Source: Saprospiraceae bacterium (GTDB lineage Bacteria; Bacteroidota; Bacteroidia; Chitinophagales; Saprospiraceae). From it: a stretch of DNA of 64,000 bases. This document shows positions 24,786 to 32,465 of this stretch, piece by piece (within the stretch, counting starts at the first letter, position 1; every line of letters begins with the position of its first letter). Location: the NCBI GenBank assembly GCA_026129545.1, contig JAHCHX010000001.1, positions 2,417,501 to 2,481,500 of the forward strand, written 5' to 3'. The position numbers and the translations under genes are program-made. The notes under the pieces were generated by a model. It saw only the letters and a program-made list of their open reading frames with translations. It ran no database searches and had not been told where the DNA came from.

Positions 24786-25445
24786 CTACCAATCCTTCTT
24801 CACCCGCGAAGGCTTGGTGGAAGGCGCGAGGGTCCGGTACTCACGGGCGCTTTTTTCTTCATCGGGCACTACGAGCGTTTGTAGGATATGCTTGGCCGCG
24901 TCGGGGGAGAGGCCTGCGGAAGGCTCCTCTTTTTTGAGGGGTTGGTGGGCTTGGTCGAGATAGTTGCGTTGAGGCTTGGGTGGTGGCGGCGGCGGAGGCG
25001 GAGGAGGTGGCGGGTCTTGTTGCTCTTTTTGTTTCTTTTTGGCGATTTGCAAGTTCTTTTTGGCGTCGAAGCGGTTGGGCTGCTGGCGCAGGCTTTTTTC
25101 ATAAGCGGCAATGGCTTCCGCGTATTTCCCTTGTTGCAGATAGGCATTTCCCAAATTGAAAAATGCTGCCGAGCGTGCTTCGGGGGTAGCGGCGGCGGCG
25201 GCTTTTTTGAACGATTCGGCGGCCACCTCATACTTGCCTTGTTGGTAGGCAGCATTGCCGGCGTTGTGCCAGGCCGATGCGCTTGGTGTTGCTTTTCGAT
25301 AGGCTTCCTCTGCAGCGCTCCACGATTTTTCGTCGTAGTGGCGGTCGCCTTGGCGCATTTGCCGATGGACTGACTGGGCGAGCGACGCTGCCGGGCATAG
25401 CGACAACGCAGCGATGACAAGATGTCGAGACAGTGCGTTTTTCAA
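24786..25445 (-). CDS. BatC-like TPR protein
   Basis: This is the last gene of the Bat operon. The product has a signal peptide (KNALSRHLVIAALSLCPAAS, cut after LAQ), two to three TPR units (AWHNAGNAAYQQGKYEVAAE, FFNLGNAYLQQGKYAEAIAA), a charged helix and a run of about 12 prolines before a C-terminal tail. BatC homologues pair with the VWA proteins BatA and BatB in the envelope. Starts are uncertain: no ATG is available, and the TTG at 25445 was chosen because it gives a clean signal peptide; a TTG at 25511 is the alternative. It follows batB in the same direction. Confidence 0.75.
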   Translation of the reverse strand: MKNALSRHLVIAALSLCPAASLAQSVHRQMRQGDRHYDEKSWSAAEEAYRKATPSASAWHNAGNAAYQQGKYEVAAESFKKAAAAATPEARSAAFFNLGNAYLQQGKYAEAIAAYEKSLRQQPNRFDAKKNLQIAKKKQKEQQDPPPPPPPPPPPPKPQRNYLDQAHQPLKKEEPSAGLSPDAAKHILQTLVVPDEEKSAREYRTLAPSTKPSRVKKDW

Positions 25446-25535
25446 GAATGCAATTTGATTATTGTCAATGTGATAATCCCGATATTTCAAGACAGGTTGT
25501 GATATAGTCAACGCAAATCAGCAGATTTTGCATCG

Positions 25536-26519
25536 CTAGCTTTTTTGCCACCACACCCCCTCTTCCACGACCAGCAACAGCAACGCCAGCAACGCCAACC
25601 AATGAAAATAGGAAACATATTCGGTGTAGGCTCGCGCTTCCACAGTGGTTTTTTGCAATTTCCTCACCTCATCGGCCAAAATGCTCACAGCCCTCCCATC
25701 GTCAGCGTTGAGCGTCAGGCCGCCACCAGCCTTGGCGATATCGCGCAGCAACGCCGGGTTCGCATTGGTGCGCACCACTTGGCCTGTGAAGTCGCGCTTC
25801 AGGCCACCATTGGGAAGCGGGATGGTCGCATTGGAAGCCGAACCCACGCAAACGGTATGCAAGGTGATGCCCTCCGAACGGGCCTTGCTGGCACGAGCGA
25901 GCAAATCGGCCTCGTGGTGTTCCCCGTCCGAAATCAAGAGCAGGGCACGGCCCGCTGGCGAAGCCGAGCTAAACAAGCGGGCACCCAAATCAATCGCCGC
26001 ACCGATGTCGGTGCCTTGGTCGGTGATGAATTGAGTACTGGCATTGCGAGCAAACAACATCAACGATTCCACATCTGTAGAGAGCGGCATTTGGATGTAG
26101 GCGTTTCCGGCAAAAAAAACCAGGCCAAGCCTTTCGCCTTTGAGCGCCTCCGCCAATTGCAGAATGAGGCGCTTGGCCTGCTCCAATCGGCTGGGCTTGG
26201 CATCCTGCGCCAGCATGCTTTGCGAAATGTCGAGGGCAATCAGTACATCCGCGCTTTGTTGCGGCGGAGGGGTGCGTCGCACGGCTTGTTGTGGATTGGC
26301 AATGGCGATGGCCACCAGTGCTACCGCTGCCGCAAACAGCGCATTTTTTACCCAAAAGCGTTTTTTGGAAAAGCCCAACATGAGTCGCTGTGCCAAAGCG
26401 GGCGAACCGAGCCGCTGCAAGGCCTGCTGTCGCCACCGCCAATAAACCCATAGCAAGAACGCCTGTAAGGCAACGGCCCACAGCAAATGAAGGAGTATTG
26501 GATTTTCAAATCGAAACAT
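25536..26519 (-). CDS. batB: BatB-like VWA domain membrane protein
   Basis: This 327-aa protein has membrane helices at the N-terminus (about 10-25 and 57-77) and at the C-terminus. A von Willebrand factor A domain lies between, with the metal-ion-dependent adhesion motif LIALDISQSMLAQ (DxSxS) and the matching TDVES and ISDGEHHEAD segments. The Bat proteins of Bacteroidota act in envelope stress or aerotolerance; the mechanism is not established. It is preceded by batA 34 bases upstream, so both are in one operon. Confidence 0.9.
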   Translation of the reverse strand: MFRFENPILLHLLWAVALQAFLLWVYWRWRQQALQRLGSPALAQRLMLGFSKKRFWVKNALFAAAVALVAIAIANPQQAVRRTPPPQQSADVLIALDISQSMLAQDAKPSRLEQAKRLILQLAEALKGERLGLVFFAGNAYIQMPLSTDVESLMLFARNASTQFITDQGTDIGAAIDLGARLFSSASPAGRALLLISDGEHHEADLLARASKARSEGITLHTVCVGSASNATIPLPNGGLKRDFTGQVVRTNANPALLRDIAKAGGGLTLNADDGRAVSILADEVRKLQKTTVEARAYTEYVSYFHWLALLALLLLVVEEGVWWQKS

Positions 26520-26553
26520 GGTTGTTGAGAGAGGTTGAGGGGGTGTATGAAAG

Positions 26554-27543
26554 TTATGAGGTAATCACGCGCAGGGGGCCCCATCGGAGCAGCATTTCCA
26601 GCACCAACAGGCAAAACGCCGCGTCTAGTAGCCAGAAATAAATGTCGAGGGTGTGATGCACCGTACTGGTGGTGATTTTTGTTTTTTCCAAACGGTCTAT
26701 TTCGGCATAAATACCTTGCAAATCGCCAGCGGAGCGTGCGCGGTAAAATCGGCCCCCGGTCAGCCGTGCCACATCCTCCAATAGCTGGGTGTCAAAAATC
26801 ATGGTGCGGGCAGCGAAGGCAAACGAACCATCCAGATTTTGAAACGTCGGCGACATCACCGTGCCGTCGGCCCCCAGCCCGATGGTATATACCTTCACCC
26901 CCAACGCGCGGGCGATTTCGGCGGCTTTGATAGGGCCAACCACCCCTGCATTTTGCTCGCCATCGGTCAACACGATGGCAACTTTGCTCTTGGCTTCGGA
27001 GCCTTTCAAGTGGTTGACCGCCGTGGCGATGCCCATACCAATGGCCGAACCGTCTTTCAGGCGGCCTACTTGCAAGTTGTTGATGAACGCCTGCAAGATG
27101 CGGCGGTCGTTGGTAAGTGGGCATTGGGTGAAAGCGCCACCTGAAAACACCACCAAGCCCAAACGGTCGTATTGGCGGCGACTGACGAAATCGTTGGCAA
27201 TTTGCTTGGCCACGGTGAGCCGGTCGGGCGAGAAATCTCTGGTGAGCATACTCGGCGAGAGGTCCATCACCAGCATGATGTCGAGTGCCTCCGCCTCTAT
27301 TTTTTCCTCGTGCCACATCTTTTGTGGCCGAGCGACGGCCACGATGAGCAGCGCCAGCACCACCCAACGCAGCGCCTGAATCCATTTTCGCGCATATACC
27401 ACCCAAGTTTTCACGCCACGCATGGCCACCTGCCGCGACACTTGCAGGGCGACGTGGCGTTTGTTGGCCGTGCGGCGATAGACATACATGAGCACGGGCA
27501 GCAGGAGCAATAACAAAAGCCAATAAGGCTGGGCAAAGGACAT
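26554..27543 (-). CDS. batA: BatA-like VWA domain membrane protein
   Basis: This 329-aa protein shares layout with the next gene. It has two N-terminal membrane segments (LLLLLLPVLMYVYR and LRWVVLALLIVAVARP), then a VWA domain with MIDAS residues in MLVMDLSPSMLTRDF, the TNDRR segment and LTDGEQNAGVVG. A C-terminal helix (about 300-320) completes the topology. The pairing of two VWA paralogues with the TPR gene is the Bat signature. A 15-nt tandem repeat sits immediately upstream of the ATG, between this gene and the BatD-like gene. Confidence 0.9.
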   Translation of the reverse strand: MSFAQPYWLLLLLLLPVLMYVYRRTANKRHVALQVSRQVAMRGVKTWVVYARKWIQALRWVVLALLIVAVARPQKMWHEEKIEAEALDIMLVMDLSPSMLTRDFSPDRLTVAKQIANDFVSRRQYDRLGLVVFSGGAFTQCPLTNDRRILQAFINNLQVGRLKDGSAIGMGIATAVNHLKGSEAKSKVAIVLTDGEQNAGVVGPIKAAEIARALGVKVYTIGLGADGTVMSPTFQNLDGSFAFAARTMIFDTQLLEDVARLTGGRFYRARSAGDLQGIYAEIDRLEKTKITTSTVHHTLDIYFWLLDAAFCLLVLEMLLRWGPLRVITS

Positions 27544-27582
27544 TTGCGATTGACGATTTTGCGATTGACGATTTACGATTGG
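27543..27582. repeat. 15-nt tandem repeat at the batA start
   Basis: TTTGCGATTGACGAT occurs twice in tandem (27543-27557, 27558-27572) followed by a partial copy. Seen from the minus strand it is a run of AATCGTCAATCGCAAA-type units directly upstream of, and touching, the batA ATG. Similar units occur at 40664-40696. Confidence 0.8.
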
Positions 27583-27589
27583 GGTGGCA

Positions 27590-28522
27590 TTACTTGAATG
27601 GATTGCCGGGATGGATGGATGGGTCGCGTGGGGTGGTAGCGAGAATGAGTTGTCGGGCCATGTTTAGGGCTTTTTCGTGAAAATGGGCAGGGGGCGGATG
27701 TTGGGCGAATTTTGTCATGTCGGATTCGTGTAGCACTTGGCGAGCCGTATCGCGCAGGTTTTCGGGGAATCCGACGGTTTTCAACAACGGCAAAATCTCG
27801 CGCGTGGTGGACTCCAGTGCCGGAATGCCGAACCGCCCTTCCAGATATTCCCGCACAATGAGGCTCAATTCGGCGTAGAACGGCTCCAATTGGCCGTGTT
27901 TCCATGGTTGTTTTTGCTCCAAAACGTTCAACTTGTGCAAAGCCACCTGATGCGGCGGCACCACGGGCGCGGGTGACGGCACCACAATGCTCGGCGCGGC
28001 AACGGGTCTTTTCTTTCTCCTGCGCCAAAGCCAAATCATCAGCGCCAAGCCTGCCAAAGCACCCGCCGCCCAAGGCCAATGGTCCGCCCAAAGCGTCGGC
28101 TCTCGCCATATATCGCGGATAGGTTCGGCCTCATTGAGGTCGGCGGTTGCGTAGGTGGGTTTCACCGTGAGAGCGAGCGGGTTGGAGCGCAAAGTGTCGC
28201 CCAAGCGGAGCGTGACTTTGAGCGGTGGAAGTTGCAGCAAGGCGCTATCGAAAGCAATCAGAGTGAATTGGCACATCCAACGGTTGCCAGAGCGGGTCCA
28301 GCCAGTTTGCGAGAGGATGTTCTCGGGAGGCAGCAATTCGCGCCAAGAAGAGAAATCAACCGTGCCGGGTTGGGCATTCACGCCAGCCACAAGCACACGC
28401 AGCGCAAACGTGTCGCCCGTCTCCACCGTGTTTCGGTCAAAAATAGCACTCGCGCTAGTTTGCGCGGCGGCAGCAACAAAAAGGTGAAGGCAAATGGCAA
28501 GCAGAGCGTTTTGAAGATTCAT
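27590..28522 (-). CDS. Bat-operon membrane protein (BatD-like or DUF4381-like)
   Basis: This 310-aa protein has a signal peptide (MNLQNALLAICLHLFVAAAA), a predicted beta-rich periplasmic region (about 25-150, containing VDFSSWRELLPPENILSQTG), one membrane helix (about 165-183, AAGALAGLALMIWLWRRRKK) and a cytoplasmic helical tail. A gene of this type commonly precedes batA. In other Bacteroidota moxR and a DUF58 gene lie upstream; here the gene is divergent from an unrelated lipoprotein gene, so they are absent locally. The ATG at 28522 was chosen because it opens the signal peptide. A TACATTTG box lies 19 bases upstream. Confidence 0.72.
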   Translation of the reverse strand: MNLQNALLAICLHLFVAAAAQTSASAIFDRNTVETGDTFALRVLVAGVNAQPGTVDFSSWRELLPPENILSQTGWTRSGNRWMCQFTLIAFDSALLQLPPLKVTLRLGDTLRSNPLALTVKPTYATADLNEAEPIRDIWREPTLWADHWPWAAGALAGLALMIWLWRRRKKRPVAAPSIVVPSPAPVVPPHQVALHKLNVLEQKQPWKHGQLEPFYAELSLIVREYLEGRFGIPALESTTREILPLLKTVGFPENLRDTARQVLHESDMTKFAQHPPPAHFHEKALNMARQLILATTPRDPSIHPGNPFK

Positions 28523-28540
28523 CTGTGCTTCAAGTTGTGG

Positions 28541-28548
28541 CAAATGTA
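28541..28548 (-). promoter_or_regulatory. Putative -7 box of the Bat operon promoter
   Basis: On the minus strand this reads TACATTTG, an exact TA-N2-TTTG match 19 bases upstream of the first gene of the Bat operon. This implies a short leader. On the plus strand a near match, TACTTTTC (28569-28576), could serve the divergent gene. Confidence 0.48.
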
Positions 28549-28604
28549 ACAATCCCCGTTCCTTGTCATACTTTTCGCGGGCATTATTCCAGCACCCACC
28601 GAAG

Positions 28605-31600
28605 ATGAATCGCCTTATCTCCATACTTATTGTTTGCGCATTGTTTCAAAACTGCACCCGCTGGGACACTCCGCCGCGCGTGCTTGTTTTTTCAAAAACA
28701 ACGGGCTACCGCCACGAGAGCATCGAAGCGGGAAAAGAGGCGCTGGTGAAAATTTGTCTCGAAAATGGCATCTTGGCGGACACGACGGAAAATGCCGACG
28801 ATTTCAACGAAAAAAACCTGAAACGATATGCCGCCGTCGTGTTCCTAAACACAAATGGCGAAGTGCTCGACCCGCGACAGGAGGCAGATTTTGAACGATA
28901 CATTCAGGCGGGCGGCGGCTTTGTGGGCATCCATTCGGCCTCCGCGACGGAATACACTTGGCGTTGGTACGGAGGCTTGGTGGGCGGATATTTCAAGCAC
29001 CACCCGCCCATTCGAGACATTGACCTTTATGTTGAAAATTGCCCAACAAACAATTGCGAGCCGTGGCATTGGAAAGACGAGGTGTATTACTTCCGCTCGC
29101 TTGAGCCAGACCTCGAGTGGTTGCTGCGCGTGAAAGATGACGCTGCCGACGAGGCCCCACACCCTTTGGCTTGGCGACACGAATACGACGGGGGGCGGGC
29201 CTTTTACACCGCCTTGGGTCACATTCCCGCGTCGTACAGCGCTCCCGTTTTCCAGCGACACTTGCTTGATGGCTTGCGCTATGCCATCGGGAAAAACCGC
29301 CCGCTCAACTACGGGCGCTGCCGAACGCAAAGAGCGCCCGACCCAACGCGGTTCGTCAAGACGGTGTTGGCTAGCGACCTGCACGAGCCGATGGAAATCG
29401 CCCAGTTTCCCGATGGCAAAATCATCCTCATCGAGCGGCACGGGCAAATAAAACTGTTCAACCCCACGACAGGTCTGCTGAACACGGTGACAAAACTGCC
29501 TGTTTATTCCGAAATGGGCGACGGCCTGCTTGGGGTCGCCATTGACCCTCATTGGCACGTCAACCGATGGATTTACCTGTACTATTCCTCTTTGAAAGAC
29601 TCCATGAACCAACTGTCGCGCTTCGTCTTTCAGGGCGACACCCTCGACCGCGCTTCCGAGACGGTGTTGCTCACCATCCCCGTCGGCCACAAAGACTGCT
29701 TCCATGCCGCCGGCAGCCTGACTTTCGACGCGGAAGGCAATCTATTCTTGGCGACAGGCGACAACACCAGCCCTTTTGCCTCCGATGGGTTTGCACCCAT
29801 TGACGAGCGCCGGGGCAGGGAAGCGTTCGACGCGCAGCGGAGCGCTGCCAATACGAACGATTTGAGAGGTAAAATTTTGAGAATAAAGCCTTCGGACGAT
29901 GGAGGGTATGTTTGCCCGGCGGGGAATTTGTTTGCAAAAAAAGACCTCCGCGTGAAGAACGGCGCCGCGCCCGACGAGCAACAGGGTGGCCGTCCAGAAA
30001 TCTACGTCATGGGTTGTCGCAACCCTTTTCGCATCTCGTACGACGAGCGTCGCCAATTGCTCTTTTGGGGCGACATCGGCCCGGACGCTTGGCACTCCGA
30101 CACCGCTCGCGGCCCCATGGGTTTCGATGAAATCAACCGCGCCCGCGAAGCTGGAAACTATGGCTGGCCCTATTTCGTGGCAGACAATCAGCCCTATCGA
30201 GCCTACGATTTTTCCACCCAACAATCGGGGGCGTTTTTCGCTTCTCAAAATCCCGTGAACGATTCGCCCAACAACACGGGTGCGCAGATGTTGCCACCAG
30301 CCCAGCCCGCCTTTATATGGTATCCGTACAGTAAAATCCGCGACTTTCCGAATGTGGGCACGGGCGGGCGAAACGCAATGGCCGGGCCAGTTTATTACTG
30401 CGACAAATATCCCGAAGCCACTCGTTTTCCGACATATTTCGACGGTAAACTCATCATCTACGACTGGATGCGCAACTGGCTCATGGCTGTGACGCTCGAC
30501 AGCTTGGGCGATTTTTATCGGTTGGAGCCTTTCGCCGATTCGGTGCCGCTAAGCCGCCCGATGGATATGCTGCTCGACCAAAAAAGCGGCTCGCTTTGGG
30601 TACTCGAATACGGCACGCGCTGGTATTCGTCAAACGAGGACGCGCGATTGAGCAGAATTGATTTCGTGCAGGGCAATCGCCACCCCATCGCAATGTTGGA
30701 AGCAAACAAAACCGCGTGTGGCACTCCCTGCGAAGTTGTTTTTTCTTTTTCAAAATCAAAAGATTACGACGGAGACAAGCTTACCTATCAATTGGATTTT
30801 GGAGACGCTTCACCCCTCGCAAGCGGGTCTTTTGTGCCTGCTCGACTGTCTGAAAAAAATGGGCAAAGCACGACGCTCGACACGCGCCGCAAAGGGCGTG
30901 CGGGGCAATCGGGGGAGGTTGGCGTGGTGCATGTTTTTCCAAAACCGGGCGTGTACGAGGCGACGCTGACGGTGACGGATGCGCACGGTGCCACCGCCAC
31001 TGCTCGCAAGCTCATCAGCGTCGGCAATGAGCCGCCGCGCGTGTGGTGGGATTTGGGCGGGCGCAATCGCAGTTTTTATCGCGCGGGCGACACGCTGCAC
31101 TACCGACTTGCGGTGGACGACCGCGAGGACGGCTCTTTGAGCAATGGCGGCATTGCGCCGCACGCCATCAGCACATCGGTCGAGTATTTGGAAAAGGGCA
31201 TCAACCCCGCAGCGCTTGCCCCGACTCCCGCCTCGACGGCCCAACCCGAAAAATACGCCGAAGGCAAGCGCCTCGTGGAGCAGTCCGATTGCAAGAGCTG
31301 CCATACCGTTGACAGGCAAATCAATGGCCCGTCTTTTCAGGCTGTGGCCGAGCGATATCGCAACAACATTGCCTTCGCCGTGCCGAGCATTTACCGAAAA
31401 ATCATCTACGGCGGCGGGGGCAATTGGGGCGCGTCGTACATGACCCCACATCCGCAAATAAGAGAGGAAGAGGCGATACAGATGTCGCTGTGGATACTGT
31501 CGCTCGGCGCTCCTCCCAAACCCGTGCAGTCGCTTCCTTTGGAGGGGAGATATGTGCTTGCTGGCCCGACGGGGGCATATTTGTTGAAGGCCGCATACCG

Positions 31601-32072
31601 TGACCGAGGCCATCAAGGGTTGCCGCCATTGGAGGGTAGCGAGACCTTGATACTGCGCCCGGCCGTGCTGCAAGCCGAAAAATGCGACGAACGCAGCGAG
31701 GGCGTAAGCCTGCACCGACCTTTCGACAACGACACGGTGGTGCTGCGCGACTTGAAGCACAACGCGTGGTTCGCGTTTCGGCACGTTGACCTAGCGGGGC
31801 TAAAATCACTGGTCTTGCGCTTGGGCTTTGGCGACAGTGCCGGCGGGCTGCTCGAACTGCGCACGGGCAGCCCCGATGGCTCGCTTCTTGGCACCTTGCA
31901 CTTGGCACCTTCCGATGCGCAACGGATAATTTTTGAGGAAATGAAAATCGCCCTTCCCGCGAACCGTGCCAACGGCTGCCGCGCTTACTGCGATTTATTC
32001 TTTGTGTTCAAAAACAAAAAAGAACCCAATCGCGGCGTGGTGTGCGTGGATTGGGTCAGGTTTGATTGGTGA
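28605..32072 (+). CDS. ThuA / PQQ-type sugar dehydrogenase / PKD / cytochrome c lipoprotein
   Basis: This 1155-aa multidomain protein is probably a lipoprotein (signal MNRLISILIVCALFQNC, Cys17). The N-terminal ThuA-like domain (about 25-235: RVLVFSKTTGYRHESIEAGK, GGGFVGIHSASATEY) is followed by a beta-propeller of the glucose/sorbosone dehydrogenase type (about 255-690: PMEIAQFPDGKIILIERHGQ, GDGLLGVAIDPHW). A PKD domain (about 700-810), a cytochrome c domain with haem motif CKSCH (about residue 896) and a CBM6-like C-terminus (about 1015-1155) complete it. It probably oxidises a sugar outside the cytoplasm and passes electrons to the fused cytochrome; substrate is unknown. It starts 82 bases from the divergent Bat operon. 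Confidence 0.9.
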   Translation: MNRLISILIVCALFQNCTRWDTPPRVLVFSKTTGYRHESIEAGKEALVKICLENGILADTTENADDFNEKNLKRYAAVVFLNTNGEVLDPRQEADFERYIQAGGGFVGIHSASATEYTWRWYGGLVGGYFKHHPPIRDIDLYVENCPTNNCEPWHWKDEVYYFRSLEPDLEWLLRVKDDAADEAPHPLAWRHEYDGGRAFYTALGHIPASYSAPVFQRHLLDGLRYAIGKNRPLNYGRCRTQRAPDPTRFVKTVLASDLHEPMEIAQFPDGKIILIERHGQIKLFNPTTGLLNTVTKLPVYSEMGDGLLGVAIDPHWHVNRWIYLYYSSLKDSMNQLSRFVFQGDTLDRASETVLLTIPVGHKDCFHAAGSLTFDAEGNLFLATGDNTSPFASDGFAPIDERRGREAFDAQRSAANTNDLRGKILRIKPSDDGGYVCPAGNLFAKKDLRVKNGAAPDEQQGGRPEIYVMGCRNPFRISYDERRQLLFWGDIGPDAWHSDTARGPMGFDEINRAREAGNYGWPYFVADNQPYRAYDFSTQQSGAFFASQNPVNDSPNNTGAQMLPPAQPAFIWYPYSKIRDFPNVGTGGRNAMAGPVYYCDKYPEATRFPTYFDGKLIIYDWMRNWLMAVTLDSLGDFYRLEPFADSVPLSRPMDMLLDQKSGSLWVLEYGTRWYSSNEDARLSRIDFVQGNRHPIAMLEANKTACGTPCEVVFSFSKSKDYDGDKLTYQLDFGDASPLASGSFVPARLSEKNGQSTTLDTRRKGRAGQSGEVGVVHVFPKPGVYEATLTVTDAHGATATARKLISVGNEPPRVWWDLGGRNRSFYRAGDTLHYRLAVDDREDGSLSNGGIAPHAISTSVEYLEKGINPAALAPTPASTAQPEKYAEGKRLVEQSDCKSCHTVDRQINGPSFQAVAERYRNNIAFAVPSIYRKIIYGGGGNWGASYMTPHPQIREEEAIQMSLWILSLGAPPKPVQSLPLEGRYVLAGPTGAYLLKAAYRDRGHQGLPPLEGSETLILRPAVLQAEKCDERSEGVSLHRPFDNDTVVLRDLKHNAWFAFRHVDLAGLKSLVLRLGFGDSAGGLLELRTGSPDGSLLGTLHLAPSDAQRIIFEEMKIALPANRANGCRAYCDLFFVFKNKKEPNRGVVCVDWVRFDW

Positions 32073-32164
32073 GGATTGAATCGAATGAGTTGTTACACCT
32101 CGCGCTGCGGCGAAAATTCATGCCGGAGAGAAGTAGGGGAATGCACTGCTCAGACCAATGTATA

Positions 32165-32264
32165 CCTTGATTCGCTAGGATTTGTTAGATGAACATGATT
32201 GATGTTCTTGATTTTTAGCAGATTGCGATTGCAGCCATGCCCAAAACCTAACGGCGCGAAGTAT
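32165..32264 (+). repeat. Dispersed ~100-bp repeat, copy B
   Basis: This is the second copy of the element at 20231-20330 (86 of 100 positions identical, no gaps). Here it lies wholly in non-coding sequence, yet retains CCTTGATTCGCTAG, which in copy A is the end of a gene. It sits in the 393-base gap between the convergent genes at 28605 and 32466; apart from this copy and the hairpin at 32383 nothing else was recognised in the gap. Confidence 0.85.
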
Positions 32265-32382
32265 ATGCTTCGAGTCGTCAAGTTTTCAGCATGAGCGAAG
32301 TCATGATTCATTCAAAATCAGAGAGGGCGAGCATGAGCAGCTGATGCGGGGTTGAAATTTCTTGGCGTTTGATATCAAATTA

Positions 32383-32410
32383 TTCAGGCGGTGATTTCTC
32401 ACCGCCTGAA
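32383..32410. terminator. Bidirectional hairpin terminator (copy 2 of shared stem)
   Basis: The arms TTCAGGCGGTGA and TCACCGCCTGAA are identical to those at 14388-14419, here with a 4-base loop. A run of T follows on the plus strand about 20 bases later. It lies between the convergent dehydrogenase and metallopeptidase genes. Confidence 0.75.
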
Positions 32411-32465
32411 TAGCACAACGTTTGACGGCCATTTTTTTTTTGCCATCATTTCTCACGCAATCTCG

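Noticed and set aside
25545..26453. 302-aa open frame antisense to batB
   Set aside because: It overlaps a VWA protein with clear MIDAS residues and is a compositional shadow.
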